From JBCCAG01 sp050331115 (GTDB taxonomy: Bacteria > Cyanobacteriota > Cyanobacteriia > CAKZMO01), in NCBI GenBank assembly GCA_050331115.1, contig JBHJHD010000010.1, forward strand, positions 1-64,000: a stretch of DNA of 64,000 bases. Direction: 5' to 3'. Below, in pieces: positions 8,855 through 17,358 of this stretch. The translations under genes were made by a program, and so were the position numbers. Each line of letters begins with the position of its first letter. Positions within the stretch are counted from its first letter, which is position 1. The notes under the pieces were generated by a model that was not told the origin of the DNA, made no database searches, and worked only from the letters and a program-made list of their open reading frames with translations.

Positions 8855-10531
8855 ATGTGGACCAGTCACGAAACCGCTCACGCCAGCTCTGCGCTCGGCA
8901 ATAGCAATGGGCCTGCCGGAAGCCATCGCCTCAAGTTTGATCTGGGCGGCGCTGATAGCGCTATTGTGCCCTCATCTGCTGCAGCCCTATCTGCCTTACC
9001 TACCGATTTAGGCGCTCAGTTTGAAGATAGCCTCCAGACCGTGATAGGCCGCTCGCAAGCGACAGACTTAGAGTTAGGCCTCTTTCAAGCCGGCGACCTG
9101 CTCACGCCAGGGACCCCAGCGTCGAGAGCATACGGGGCAGGGGCAGCAGCGGCTCGAGACCCGCTCACCGGACTTGGTGAAAGCCTAGCCCTGCCGGACG
9201 TCACCCCCCCTCCAGGGCAAAAACGAGTGGTGAAAGACGCCCTCGCCCAGGGCGACGATAAAAATCCTGCCCGCAGCGGCCGGTTTAAAGACGACTACTT
9301 ACTTACAAGCGGCAGCGATCGCCGCCTGCGGGTTGACATGGTGTCCAGAAGCGTGGACGCCTTTCTACAGATCATTGACGGCACCACGGGACGGGTTGTA
9401 GCGGCCAACAATGATGGCCCTGCCGGGACTAATTCCAGACTTATATTCGACGCGGAAGCCGACACCGACTACTTCATCCGGGCCACTAGCCGGGGTAAGG
9501 GTGAAACGGGCCGCTACAGGTTAAAAACGCGCTTTATGGTGCCCGGGGCAGCGGTATTGCCCGCCGCCCCAGCTGCGGCTGCGGTTTCTAGGGCTAGCGC
9601 CGTGACGTTTAGCGCTGCCGATGGCTATGGCTTTGTCGATGCGGCGGCGGCGGTAGCGGCAACCAGCCGACTTCAGCCCAGGGCGATCGCCAATGGGCGG
9701 CAGAGCTGGAACAATAGCTTGATCAATGCACCCGAGGTCTGGGCCAACGGCATTACGGGGCAGGGCACCGTAGTCGCCGTCATCGACTCGGGGGTCGACC
9801 TCACCCACCCCGACCTCAACCAAAACCTCTGGAGAAATCGCGGTGAAATTGCCGGAAATGGCATCGATGACGACGGCAATGGCTACGTTGATGACGTTCG
9901 TGGGTGGGACTTCATCGGCGGGGACAACCGACCCCTCGATTTAAACGGCCACGGTACCCACGTTGCGGGCACGATTGCGGCGGAGAATAACGGTCTGGGC
10001 GTCACTGGCGTCGCCTACGGCGCTGATATCATGCCGATTCGCGTTTTAGACGCTGATGGGGCTGGCTCGATTAATGCGATCGCCGCCGGAATTCGATACG
10101 CTGCAGACAACGGGGCCGACGTCATCAACCTTAGCCTGGGCGGCGATGCCTACACGCCCCTTTTAGATACCGCAGTTCGCTATGCCGCGCGCCAGGGCGC
10201 GGTGGTGGTGTCGGCTGCCGGGAACAGCGGTCTAGCGCAGCCGGGCTACCCGGCTCAATTTGCTACGGCGTCAGGGCTATCGGTGGGGGCCGTCGACTAC
10301 AATCAGCGGCTTGCCGGCTTCTCTAACCGCGCCGGGTCCAACCCCCAGCTGCGCCACGTCGTCGCGCCGGGGGTAAACGTGACTTCAACCGTGCCAGGCG
10401 GCTACGGGTCTCTCAGCGGCACCTCCATGGCAGCGCCCCACGTGTCGGGGGTGGTCGCCCTCATGCTCAGCGCGAATCCGAGTTTGACCCCCGCTCAGGT
10501 CCGAGAGATTATCGTCGGTACCACCGTATAG
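8855..10531 (+). CDS. Subtilisin-like (S8) serine protease with N-terminal PPC domain
   Basis: Secreted or surface endoprotease. Seen: residues ~125-230, a PPC-type beta domain (VDAFLQIIDG, DTDYFIRATS); residues ~300-555, the S8 catalytic core with Asp in VAVIDSGVDLTHPD, His in NGHGTHVAGT, the oxyanion Asn in SAAGNSG and Ser in GTSMAAPHVSG. The order is unusual in that PPC precedes the protease and there is no classical signal peptide. The N-terminal ~100 residues are low-complexity, as in other cyanobacterial proteins exported by non-Sec routes (inference). The protein stops about 20 residues after the Ser helix (PAQVREIIVGTTV), a little shorter than typical S8 domains, which end with a further helix. 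Start at the ATG at 8855; no strong ribosome-binding site was seen. Possibly a substrate of the type I exporter at 54.9-59.7 kb. Confidence 0.88.
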   Translation: MWTSHETAHASSALGNSNGPAGSHRLKFDLGGADSAIVPSSAAALSALPTDLGAQFEDSLQTVIGRSQATDLELGLFQAGDLLTPGTPASRAYGAGAAAARDPLTGLGESLALPDVTPPPGQKRVVKDALAQGDDKNPARSGRFKDDYLLTSGSDRRLRVDMVSRSVDAFLQIIDGTTGRVVAANNDGPAGTNSRLIFDAEADTDYFIRATSRGKGETGRYRLKTRFMVPGAAVLPAAPAAAAVSRASAVTFSAADGYGFVDAAAAVAATSRLQPRAIANGRQSWNNSLINAPEVWANGITGQGTVVAVIDSGVDLTHPDLNQNLWRNRGEIAGNGIDDDGNGYVDDVRGWDFIGGDNRPLDLNGHGTHVAGTIAAENNGLGVTGVAYGADIMPIRVLDADGAGSINAIAAGIRYAADNGADVINLSLGGDAYTPLLDTAVRYAARQGAVVVSAAGNSGLAQPGYPAQFATASGLSVGAVDYNQRLAGFSNRAGSNPQLRHVVAPGVNVTSTVPGGYGSLSGTSMAAPHVSGVVALMLSANPSLTPAQVREIIVGTTV

Positions 10532-10548
10532 CGCTAGAGGCTCTACGA

Positions 10549-10581
10549 TACAAGATGCAATACAGTATATTGCATTTTGTA
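10549..10581. repeat. 14-bp inverted repeat after the protease gene
   Basis: Arms TACAAGATGCAATA and TATTGCATTTTGTA match at 13 of 14 positions, with the 5-nt spacer CAGTA. It is AT-rich, 17 bp after the protease stop and about 140 bp before mscL. It could end protease transcription or act as an operator for mscL. Confidence 0.7.
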
Positions 10582-10718
10582 TTACTTGATACAGAATACT
10601 TCATCGCAGCTGCGAAAACCTTACTCAACCCTGATATTCTTCTAATCAGTTATTCAACTTCAGGTGTTAATAGCCGTTTTGAAGCAAACCTACATTTAAT
10701 TAGAAGGAATACAGGGAC

Positions 10719-11147
10719 ATGGCAACCAGACAGGCTCGTAACCGCGCCGTCAACTCCGCGGGCGGTTTCTTAAGAGACTTCAAAGAATTTCTCATGCGCG
10801 GCAACGTCGTCGATTTAGCCGTTGCTGTCGTTATCGGCGCTGCCTTTGGGGCGGTAGTGACTTCATTTATCGAAGATATCATTACACCCATTATCCTCAA
10901 CCCGGCGCTGCAGGCCGCAGGGGTCGAAGATATCGCCAATCTTTCCGCCAACGGAATAAAATATGGCCTGTTTCTCTCAGCGGTCATCAACTTCGTTGTG
11001 ATTGCTTTTGTCCTTTTCATAATCATTCGTATATTCGAAAAACTGAAGCGCAAAGAGGAAGTCGAAGCGGCTGAAGAACCCACGATTGAAGAAAAGCTGG
11101 ACGATACGTTAACTCGGTTGACGACTGTGATCGATAGAAAGCTCTAG
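10719..11147 (+). CDS. mscL: Large-conductance mechanosensitive channel MscL
   Basis: Homopentameric inner-membrane channel that opens under membrane tension and releases osmolytes during hypo-osmotic shock. Seen: N-terminal amphipathic helix FLRDFKEFLMRGNVVDLAVAV, TM1 with the Gly/Ala-rich pore stretch VVIGAAFGAVVTSF, periplasmic loop, TM2 (INFVVIAFVLFIIIRIF) and the charged C-terminal bundle EEKLDDTLTRL. The length of 142 aa is normal for the family. An AGAAGGA-like ribosome-binding site precedes the ATG. The gene stands alone. Confidence 0.97.
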   Translation: MATRQARNRAVNSAGGFLRDFKEFLMRGNVVDLAVAVVIGAAFGAVVTSFIEDIITPIILNPALQAAGVEDIANLSANGIKYGLFLSAVINFVVIAFVLFIIIRIFEKLKRKEEVEAAEEPTIEEKLDDTLTRLTTVIDRKL

Positions 11148-11414
11148 CAAGCCAACAGCGTCCGTAAAGGCCCCCTTTCGTACCTCTGCGCCACCCCCCA
11201 AAGCTGCTTTAGCTGCGGGTGTTGCGTAGGTGAATGGAAGGGGGTTTTGAGGTGAGGTACGGCGCATGTGCTCACCTGTTGGGCCAGCGCAGTATCTCAG
11301 CTATGGCGTTCATCGGTTTGGTCTAATGCGATATGCTCAAACCCAAGGGACCGCTTACCGAAAAAATGCTGTAAGCCGCGCCGCCTAGACAACCGTGACT
11401 CTGCACTTCTCACC

Positions 11415-12902
11415 ATGCCACTCACTATCTACAACACCCTGACGCGCCGCAAAGCGCCTTTTGAGCCCCTCAGCACCGGGCAAGTGAGCATGTACTGCTG
11501 CGGCGTCACCGTTTACGACTACTGCCACCTGGGCCACGCGCGCTCCTACATTGTTTGGGACACCGTACGGCGCTATCTAGAGTGGCGGGGCTACAGCGTG
11601 CGCTACGTGCAGAACTTTACCGACATCGACGACAAAATTTTGCGGCGGGCGGTGCAAGAGGGCTCTTCTATGACCGCCGTCTCCGAGAAGTACATTCAGG
11701 CCTACTTTGAAGACATGGCGCGGCTCAACGTCCGCGAGGCCAACGACTATCCCCGCGCCACCCACACCATGGACGGCATTCAGCGACTCATCCACGAGCT
11801 TGAGCAAAAAGGCACGGCCTACGCCGCTGACGGCGACGTATACTACGCCGTGCAAAAATTTCCCGAATACGGCAAGCTCTCGGGGCGACGCCTAGAAGAC
11901 CTCCAGGCGGGGGCCAGTGGGCGGGTGGGAGACAGCCCAGAAGCGGCGAAGAAAGCCTACCCTTTTGACTTTGCCCTTTGGAAGGCCGCTAAGCCAGACG
12001 AGCCCGCCTGGGATTCGCCCTGGGGCGCAGGGCGACCGGGGTGGCACATTGAATGCTCCGCGATGGTGCGCGATCGCCTCGGGGATTCCATCGACATTCA
12101 CGTAGGCGGCGGCGATCTGGTGTTTCCCCACCACGAAAACGAGATCGCTCAGTCGGAGGCCGTCACCGGCAAACCCCTGGCCCGCTATTGGATGCACAAC
12201 GGCATGGTGAACGTCGGCGGAGAGAAGATGTCTAAGTCTTTGGGCAACTTCACCACCATTCGCCAGCTGCTGGATGAGGCCGGCGTGTCGCCGATGGTGC
12301 TGCGCCTATTTGTGCTGCAGGCCCAGTATCGTAAGCCCATCGACTTTACCGACGAGGCGATCGCCTCAGCCCGCAACGGCTGGGAAACCCTGCGGGACGG
12401 CATGGCCTTTGGCGATCGCCATGGCGCAGCGCTGGGCTGGAGCGACGTGGACGACCCTTCCTTTGGAGATCCGGCCGCCATGCGCATGCCGGAGAGCGAG
12501 GCCACGGTGCAGTTCCAGCAGGCTATGGACGATGACTTTAATACCTCTGGTGCCCTGGTGCCTCTGTTTGAGCTAGCGAAGGCGCTGAAGCGGGCCAGCA
12601 ACCTGATCGTTCACGCTGGCCAGGCCGACAGCGACGCTCAGTACCTGCGCCAGCAGTGGCAGACCCTAATTTGTCTGGCGCAGGTGCTGGGGCTGCAGAT
12701 CCAACCCGATGAGGCCGGAGCGCCCGAGCCGACCCTCACCGCCGCCGCCGTTGAAGCCAAAATTCAGCAGCGCCGAGCAGCCAAGCAGGCTAAAGACTAC
12801 GCCAGGGCAGATGAGATTCGCGAGCAGCTGAGCGCCCAGGGCGTGGTGCTGGTGGATAAGCCCGGCGGCGTGACGGAGTGGCATCGCGCCGGATCAAGCT
12901 GA
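11415..12902 (+). CDS. cysS: Cysteinyl-tRNA synthetase
   Basis: Class I aminoacyl-tRNA synthetase charging tRNA-Cys. Seen: Zn-binding CCGVTVYDYCHLGH, with the HIGH equivalent HLGH, the FTDIDDKILRRA segment, GWHIECSAM (zinc ligand Cys), the second zinc cluster GGGDLVFPHHENE, and KMSKSLGN for ATP binding. The C-terminal DALR-like helical region ends ARADEIREQLSAQG. The 495-residue length is normal. The reading frame opens at 11268, but the family start MPLTIYN corresponds to the ATG at 11415. Confidence 0.97.
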   Translation: MPLTIYNTLTRRKAPFEPLSTGQVSMYCCGVTVYDYCHLGHARSYIVWDTVRRYLEWRGYSVRYVQNFTDIDDKILRRAVQEGSSMTAVSEKYIQAYFEDMARLNVREANDYPRATHTMDGIQRLIHELEQKGTAYAADGDVYYAVQKFPEYGKLSGRRLEDLQAGASGRVGDSPEAAKKAYPFDFALWKAAKPDEPAWDSPWGAGRPGWHIECSAMVRDRLGDSIDIHVGGGDLVFPHHENEIAQSEAVTGKPLARYWMHNGMVNVGGEKMSKSLGNFTTIRQLLDEAGVSPMVLRLFVLQAQYRKPIDFTDEAIASARNGWETLRDGMAFGDRHGAALGWSDVDDPSFGDPAAMRMPESEATVQFQQAMDDDFNTSGALVPLFELAKALKRASNLIVHAGQADSDAQYLRQQWQTLICLAQVLGLQIQPDEAGAPEPTLTAAAVEAKIQQRRAAKQAKDYARADEIREQLSAQGVVLVDKPGGVTEWHRAGSS

Positions 12903-12983
12903 AAGTTAACGAATCGTAAATCGTCAGGACGACTAGGTTAAGGCTCTGAAAGGTAGATCAAGCCCCGTCTACCCAGCTCCATC

Positions 12984-14135
12984 ATGACCCAGTCCACCCT
13001 ATTGCGCCGCGCCAAGCGGGGCGACGCTGCCGCGATCGCCGCGCTCATCAATCGCCACGCTAAGCACCAGGGCGTCGTCGCCCAGGCCAGCCTACAGCAG
13101 CGCTGCCTGTACGTCATTTTAGAAGGCCATGAACCGCCACCGCAGGCGTTCTGGAGCCGCTATTTGACGCGGGCGCTCAGCCAGCTCAGCCTAACTACAA
13201 TCTCTCAGCTGCGTATCTATGGGCGGTCCTACGGCGCTAAGCGCTCCGCCTGGAGCGAAACCATATCGCTCAGCGAAGATACGGTCGTTTTCACATCACC
13301 CGTCTCTGCCACCGCCGTCACTGAGCCCTACAACGCCGTGGCCTATCACCGCAAGCGCGACCAGCCCGCTAAGGCCCTGGCGTCAACGCCTAGGGTCAAT
13401 ACTTGGGCCGCGGCTGGTGCTACAGCGAGCCTACAGCGCCAGCCGCGGCCCATCGTTAGCGATCGCAGCAGCAAGCGCCACGCCGTTCGCCGGTCCCCAG
13501 AGATGCAGACCCGAGAGATACGAACTCCAGAGATACCGCAGGTTTTACAGCAGATCTTCGACATCAATATGGCTTTAGCGCTGCGGTGGTTTCTGCTGGT
13601 GCTGCTGGTTGGAATTATCGCTGCAGCCATTGCCATTTGGCTCCTCTCTAGCGCTACCTTAGGCGGAATACTGAGCCAAGTCCCCCCGCTTGCGCTACCG
13701 TTCATCGCCGCTGCAGCTCTGGGCTATCCCTTAGGGCGGGTGCAGGAAAGCCTGCTGAAAAACTGGATTGTCTCTAGCGATCGCTGGGAGCCAGTCACCG
13801 TGACGGGCGCCATTGCGGCTTGCCTAGCGGTCCTGCTACTTGGAAAAGGGGACCTGGCGCTGCCGGTTGTGGCAATCTTTCAGTGGACGGCGCTGCGCAA
13901 TTGGGTCGACCACGCCTACGGCTGGATTGTAGCTCACGTGGGTATAGCGATCGCGGCGGCGCTGGTGGTGCCGCTCCTCACGCCGATCGCCACCGCCTGG
14001 GCAAATAGCCTTATCGCCAGCGACCTCCCGTCCAGCGCCATCAACAGCGCGCTTGTCGGTCGCTTAGCCGCCGGCTGGCTCATCTACAGCGCCGGGAGCG
14101 CGATCGCTGTGGGCAAGCTATTTTATCGCCCCTAG
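12984..14135 (+). CDS. Conserved cyanobacterial membrane protein, function unknown
   Basis: 383 residues in two parts. Residues 1-110 form a soluble domain (MTQSTLLRRAKRGDAAAIAAL, then a beta-rich region with YGRSYGAKRSAWSE) of a type I associate with a cyanobacteria-specific N-terminal module found on several unrelated proteins. A low-complexity Arg/Pro linker follows (residues ~120-190), then about six hydrophobic helices from residue 195 to the end. No catalytic motif was seen. It begins 81 bp after cysS on the same strand and may share its transcript. The role is unknown. Confidence 0.75.
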   Translation: MTQSTLLRRAKRGDAAAIAALINRHAKHQGVVAQASLQQRCLYVILEGHEPPPQAFWSRYLTRALSQLSLTTISQLRIYGRSYGAKRSAWSETISLSEDTVVFTSPVSATAVTEPYNAVAYHRKRDQPAKALASTPRVNTWAAAGATASLQRQPRPIVSDRSSKRHAVRRSPEMQTREIRTPEIPQVLQQIFDINMALALRWFLLVLLVGIIAAAIAIWLLSSATLGGILSQVPPLALPFIAAAALGYPLGRVQESLLKNWIVSSDRWEPVTVTGAIAACLAVLLLGKGDLALPVVAIFQWTALRNWVDHAYGWIVAHVGIAIAAALVVPLLTPIATAWANSLIASDLPSSAINSALVGRLAAGWLIYSAGSAIAVGKLFYRP

Positions 14136-14155
14136 TGTCGCCTCTTGTATCGCCT

Positions 14156-14839
14156 TTAGTATCGTCCCTGGGGGCGCACCTGCAGGTCGCGAATCGGCTG
14201 GTGGGTCAGGCACCGCCAGTGGCAAGTAAATAGATCCGGCGACTGACGCCCCAGGCTGGCTAGGGCTGGCGCAGCGGGAAAGGGCCAGAGGCGATCGAAA
14301 ACGACGCCATGCTCCTTTGGGGACTCGTGGCAAGACATCTGCAGGAGATAGACCGCAGGCGGCACGCCTAGATCGTTCAAAAGCCAGCGGCCCAGACGAT
14401 ACAGGGGCTGGCGCTGAGCGTCGGAGAGGTGAACGGGCTGCTGAAAATTGCCGCTGTCGAGCTGCCCAATCGCCTCACCGTAGAGCGGGCCCTTGGCCGT
14501 CAGAACGATGGGGAGCCAGAGATTTCCCGCCCCGGTAGCGTATCCCTGGGCCGAAACCCTTGCCCTGAGGCCTTCTATATCGCCGCAGGTTTTGTAGAGC
14601 GCATGCTGGGGGAAGTTGGGAGTGCTTACCGCTGCAAGCGTTAGCGGGCAGAGAATATCAGAAGCCAACAGCGGCGCAGCCGGCAAGGCCTGCAGATCAA
14701 CTATCTTGATCTGCAGCCTGTCGTACTGCAAACTTCCCGAAGCCGCCGCGCTGGCCTGAATCGCGCGCTCTATCGCAGCAGCGATCGCCGCGCTCTCAGG
14801 CTCCGACGCCGAAATGAGCAGAGTAACCGTTTTGGGCAC
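14156..14839 (-). CDS. Conserved hypothetical protein
   Basis: About 227 residues with GTG start at 14839 (PKTVTLLISASEPES), placed 13 bp after the stop of the upstream coiled-coil gene. An in-frame start at 14917 would overlap that gene by 65 bp. No known domain was identified. Notable segments are LWLPIVLTAKGPLYGEAIG, RLGRWLLNDLGVPPAVYLLQ and the end FTCHWRCLTHQPIRDL. I recall similar proteins only in cyanobacteria. Probably co-transcribed with the coiled-coil gene. Confidence 0.65.
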   Translation of the reverse strand: MPKTVTLLISASEPESAAIAAAIERAIQASAAASGSLQYDRLQIKIVDLQALPAAPLLASDILCPLTLAAVSTPNFPQHALYKTCGDIEGLRARVSAQGYATGAGNLWLPIVLTAKGPLYGEAIGQLDSGNFQQPVHLSDAQRQPLYRLGRWLLNDLGVPPAVYLLQMSCHESPKEHGVVFDRLWPFPAAPALASLGRQSPDLFTCHWRCLTHQPIRDLQVRPQGRY

Positions 14840-14852
14840 GTCTAGACCAAAT

Positions 14853-15434
14853 CTAGGAGGCGTAGCGCGCGTTGGACACGGCCAGACGAGGGAACGTGGG
14901 AAGGTCAAGCTGCGCAATCTGGCGATCGCGCACGGCCAGACGGTAGCTGACGCTGTTAAGCTCGGTCTGCAGATGACGATTGGTCTGCTGCAGCTTCAAG
15001 ATTTTCGCCTTGACGGGCACCATGCGCTCAGCAAACTTTTGCTTATAGATTTGGGGCATCTCGCGCAGCGCCGTCTCTAAAAGCTGGACGCGAGAGTTGA
15101 GCTGGGTGACGGACTGCTGCAGGTGAGCGAGCTCAGTCTCACGCTGCTGCAGACGATTTTGGTAGTCGGCTGCCTTGTGGCGCTCGCTCTGCAGCTGCTG
15201 CTTGAGAGATTTTAGCTCAGCGGGCGTAGTGCGGGTCGCTGTTGGTACCTGATCTCGGACGATGCGAAACAGCTCTTGGGAGAGCTGCTGCACCAGCTGG
15301 TCTCTAAGCTGCAGCTCGGCCTGAAGGCGGACAAGCTCAGCCTGAGCCTCAGACTGCTTATTAGACCGTCTCAGGGGTGAGGAAAGAAGGGTCACATTCC
15401 CGCTCCAGGATAAACGTGTTTTTAAGCGGTGCAT
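14853..15434 (-). CDS. Coiled-coil protein, function unknown
   Basis: 193 residues. Residues ~25-120 and ~145-175 are Leu/Gln/Glu-rich heptad-like sequence (AELVRLQAELQLRDQLVQQL and TELAHLQQSVTQL), strongly predicting coiled coils. A conserved-looking segment follows: EMPQIYKQKFAERMVPVKAKI, then SVSYRLAVRDRQIAQLDL. No membrane segment or catalytic motif is present. It is the first gene of a likely two-gene minus-strand unit with the conserved hypothetical downstream. Start assigned at 15434 (MHRLKTR). Confidence 0.65.
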   Translation of the reverse strand: MHRLKTRLSWSGNVTLLSSPLRRSNKQSEAQAELVRLQAELQLRDQLVQQLSQELFRIVRDQVPTATRTTPAELKSLKQQLQSERHKAADYQNRLQQRETELAHLQQSVTQLNSRVQLLETALREMPQIYKQKFAERMVPVKAKILKLQQTNRHLQTELNSVSYRLAVRDRQIAQLDLPTFPRLAVSNARYAS

Positions 15435-15561
15435 GTCGCTGATAGTTACCCGCTAACGCTAAAAGTTACTCATTTGCGACATGCACCATTTAGCCACCTA
15501 TTGTATTAGCGAGACACATTTGTTACAAGTCCTCACCATAGGTATTCTGAGAAAAATTAGG

Positions 15562-15888
15562 TTACTGAACCGCTTCTTCTTCAGCCGCTTCGGTCACTTG
15601 GGCCGGATCTTGCTTAATTGTTAAAAAGCGTAAAATAGCCTCGCTCAGACGCATGGCTCGCTGCATGATGGCGATCGCCTCGCCAGGAGAGCGATAGTTC
15701 ATCTGGACGTAAATTCCTTCTCGCTGCCGATCAATTTCGTAGGCGAGGCGACGCTTACCGCGGTGCTGGATATCGATATCCAGGGCACCGTTTTCTAGCA
15801 GCATATTTTGGTAAGTTTCAATGATCTGGTCGGCTTCCTCTTCCCCTAAACTGGGTCGGAGGATGTACATCGTTTCGTAAGTATTCAC
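15562..15888 (-). CDS. rpsF: 30S ribosomal protein S6
   Basis: Small-subunit protein that pairs with S18 on the platform of the 30S particle. Seen: NTYETMYILRPSLGEEEADQ at the start, the central GKRRLAYEIDRQREGIYVQ and the IQRAMRLSEAILRFLTIK segment of the S6 fold. The 108-residue length with an acidic tail fits cyanobacterial S6. The start is GTG at 15888 after an AAGGAAG ribosome-binding site; an ATG at codon 7 is less likely. It is monocistronic here, with no adjacent rpsR or ssb. Confidence 0.97.
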   Translation of the reverse strand: MNTYETMYILRPSLGEEEADQIIETYQNMLLENGALDIDIQHRGKRRLAYEIDRQREGIYVQMNYRSPGEAIAIMQRAMRLSEAILRFLTIKQDPAQVTEAAEEEAVQ

Positions 15889-15927
15889 GGTGATTCTTCA
15901 GCTTCCTTATGGACAAATAGGGCTACG

Positions 15928-15964
15928 GCGGTCAAATCGCTTCTAAAAGCGATTCAGGAACCGC
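15928..15964 (-). promoter_or_regulatory. Hairpin in the rpsF 5' leader
   Basis: On the rpsF-coding strand, arms AATCGCTT and AAGCGATT close a 4-nt loop. An outer GCGGT/ACCGC pair is separated from the inner stem by an asymmetric internal loop. It lies 40-76 nt upstream of the rpsF start. S6 leaders in many bacteria bind the S6:S18 complex, so autoregulation is possible, but the known CCG-containing bulge was not clearly identified. Confidence 0.4.
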
Positions 15965-16056
15965 AGCAAGGATCTTCTATCCTATCCTAACCGCTGCGGA
16001 TCAAACAAGATAATATTCAAGCCACAGGCAATGTAGACCACGGGCAATTTATAGAT

Positions 16057-16578
16057 ATGACGTACCCCAAAGCAACGCCTTCCGGGGCCCCGCAGCTGAC
16101 GCTACGACCAGCCCAGCCCGCTGACGTTTCCCTCATTTTGCAGTTTATCCAAGAGCTCGCTGACTACGAGAAGCTCCGCCACGAGGCCGTTGCCACTGAG
16201 GCCCTGCTGAATCTGCACCTGTTTGGCCCCGAGCCAAGCGCTGAAGTTGTTCTAGCGGAGTGGGACCAGCGCGCGGCGGGGTTGGCCCTCTACTTCCGCA
16301 CCTTTTCCACGTTTTTGAGCCTCCCCGGCATCTACCTTGAAGATCTTTACGTGCGGCCAAACTTTCGCGGACGAGGTGTGGGGCGATCGCTGCTAGAGTA
16401 CCTGGCGCAGCAGGTCGTGACGCGGGGCTACGGTCGGCTAGAGTGGTCAGTGCTCAACTGGAACAACCCTGCAATTGGGTTCTACGAAAGTTTGGGGGCT
16501 GAGCCGCTAAGCGGCTGGACAGGCTACCGGCTGACCGGGGATGCTCTAGAAAAGCTGGCGCATAGGCCATCTCGGTAG
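16057..16578 (+). CDS. GNAT family N-acetyltransferase
   Basis: Acetyl-CoA-dependent N-acetyltransferase resembling the diamine (spermidine/spermine) acetyltransferase branch. Seen: LTLRPAQPADVSLILQFIQE, YEDLYV-type strand (GIYLEDLYVRPNFRGRGVG with the acetyl-CoA pyrophosphate loop RGRGVG), and WSVLNWNNPAIGFYESLGA, the C-terminal motif of this branch. The length of 173 aa is normal. The substrate is uncertain: polyamine, thialysine or a similar amine. It is divergent from rpsF and convergent with the HEAT-repeat gene. Confidence 0.88.
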   Translation: MTYPKATPSGAPQLTLRPAQPADVSLILQFIQELADYEKLRHEAVATEALLNLHLFGPEPSAEVVLAEWDQRAAGLALYFRTFSTFLSLPGIYLEDLYVRPNFRGRGVGRSLLEYLAQQVVTRGYGRLEWSVLNWNNPAIGFYESLGAEPLSGWTGYRLTGDALEKLAHRPSR

Positions 16579-16618
16579 GGTCTACGCCGGTCAAACTGCG
16601 GCTGGCGCGATCGCTCAC

Positions 16619-17293
16619 CTAAAGCTCAGCCTTGCTCAATCGCTGTAGGGAGAGCATCGCCGCCGCTGCGACGTGGCGGTGGTCGTCCTTGGCCAAATAC
16701 CGCAGTGCCGACAGACTCTTCTCCGTGGGAAGCTGCCCTAGAGCCTCGGCAAGCCGCTGCCGCACCAGCCAGTCCTCCGACTGGGCAAAGGTTAGAATCT
16801 TCTCTACGGAGTCGATGGCCTTAATTTCGCCTAGGGCGGCAATCGCCGCCTGATGAATCACCACCTCAGAGCTGTCTAGTGCCTGCATCAGCGCGTCATA
16901 GGCGCGGGGGTCTTTGAGGTTGCCCAGGGCAACGGCGGCGCTGAAGCGCACCAGCCAGTCCACATCTTCGTATAGCGCCCGGTTCAGCACTTCAAAAGCG
17001 CGGGGGTCTTCGAGGTAGCCTAGGGCACCGGCTGCGTCTGCCCGGATGCCGTAGTCGGGGTCGCTCTCCAGCAGCTTAACCAAGGTGGGATAGCTGTCTT
17101 CATTGGGCTTTACCCCCAGCGCAAAAACAGCCATGGAGCGCACCTGCAGGTTCTCGTCATCGATGACCTTTTTAATTAGGGGAGCGGCTTCTTCGGCGGA
17201 GTAGTGCCTGAGATTGGCCAACGCCACCATGCGATCGCTCGACTGCGTGCTGTCCAGCTTTCTGGCAATCTGTTCTAGGGGCATCGGCGTCAT
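16619..17293 (-). CDS. HEAT-repeat protein
   Basis: 224 residues made of about six HEAT-type helical pairs (VRSMAVFALGVKP, IRADAAGALGYLEDPRAFEVL, VRFSAAVALGNLKDPRAYDAL, IHQAAIAALGEI, VRQRLAEALGQLP). It is probably a protein-interaction scaffold. The repeats resemble those of phycobilisome-related CpcE/NblB proteins, but no lyase or NblB identity can be claimed. The ATG at 17293 is preferred; a TTG at 17362 would overlap the stop codon of the upstream cyclase gene (TTGA). It is the last gene of the FecR/cyclase operon, so it may act in that pathway. Confidence 0.8.
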   Translation of the reverse strand: MTPMPLEQIARKLDSTQSSDRMVALANLRHYSAEEAAPLIKKVIDDENLQVRSMAVFALGVKPNEDSYPTLVKLLESDPDYGIRADAAGALGYLEDPRAFEVLNRALYEDVDWLVRFSAAVALGNLKDPRAYDALMQALDSSEVVIHQAAIAALGEIKAIDSVEKILTFAQSEDWLVRQRLAEALGQLPTEKSLSALRYLAKDDHRHVAAAAMLSLQRLSKAEL

Positions 17294-17358
17294 AGCAGCT
17301 GTCTCATCTTTGTAATCAATCTTAATAATAACGAAGATCGGCGAGACTTGACTCTGGC

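Noticed and set aside
8670..9011. Plus-strand frame overlapping the subtilase N-terminus
   Set aside because: It overlaps the GC-rich 5' part of the protease in another frame; sequence is not protein-like beyond Leu-rich shadow.
10555..10773. Short frame between the protease and mscL
   Set aside because: It consists of the inverted repeat and overlaps the mscL start; no independent support.
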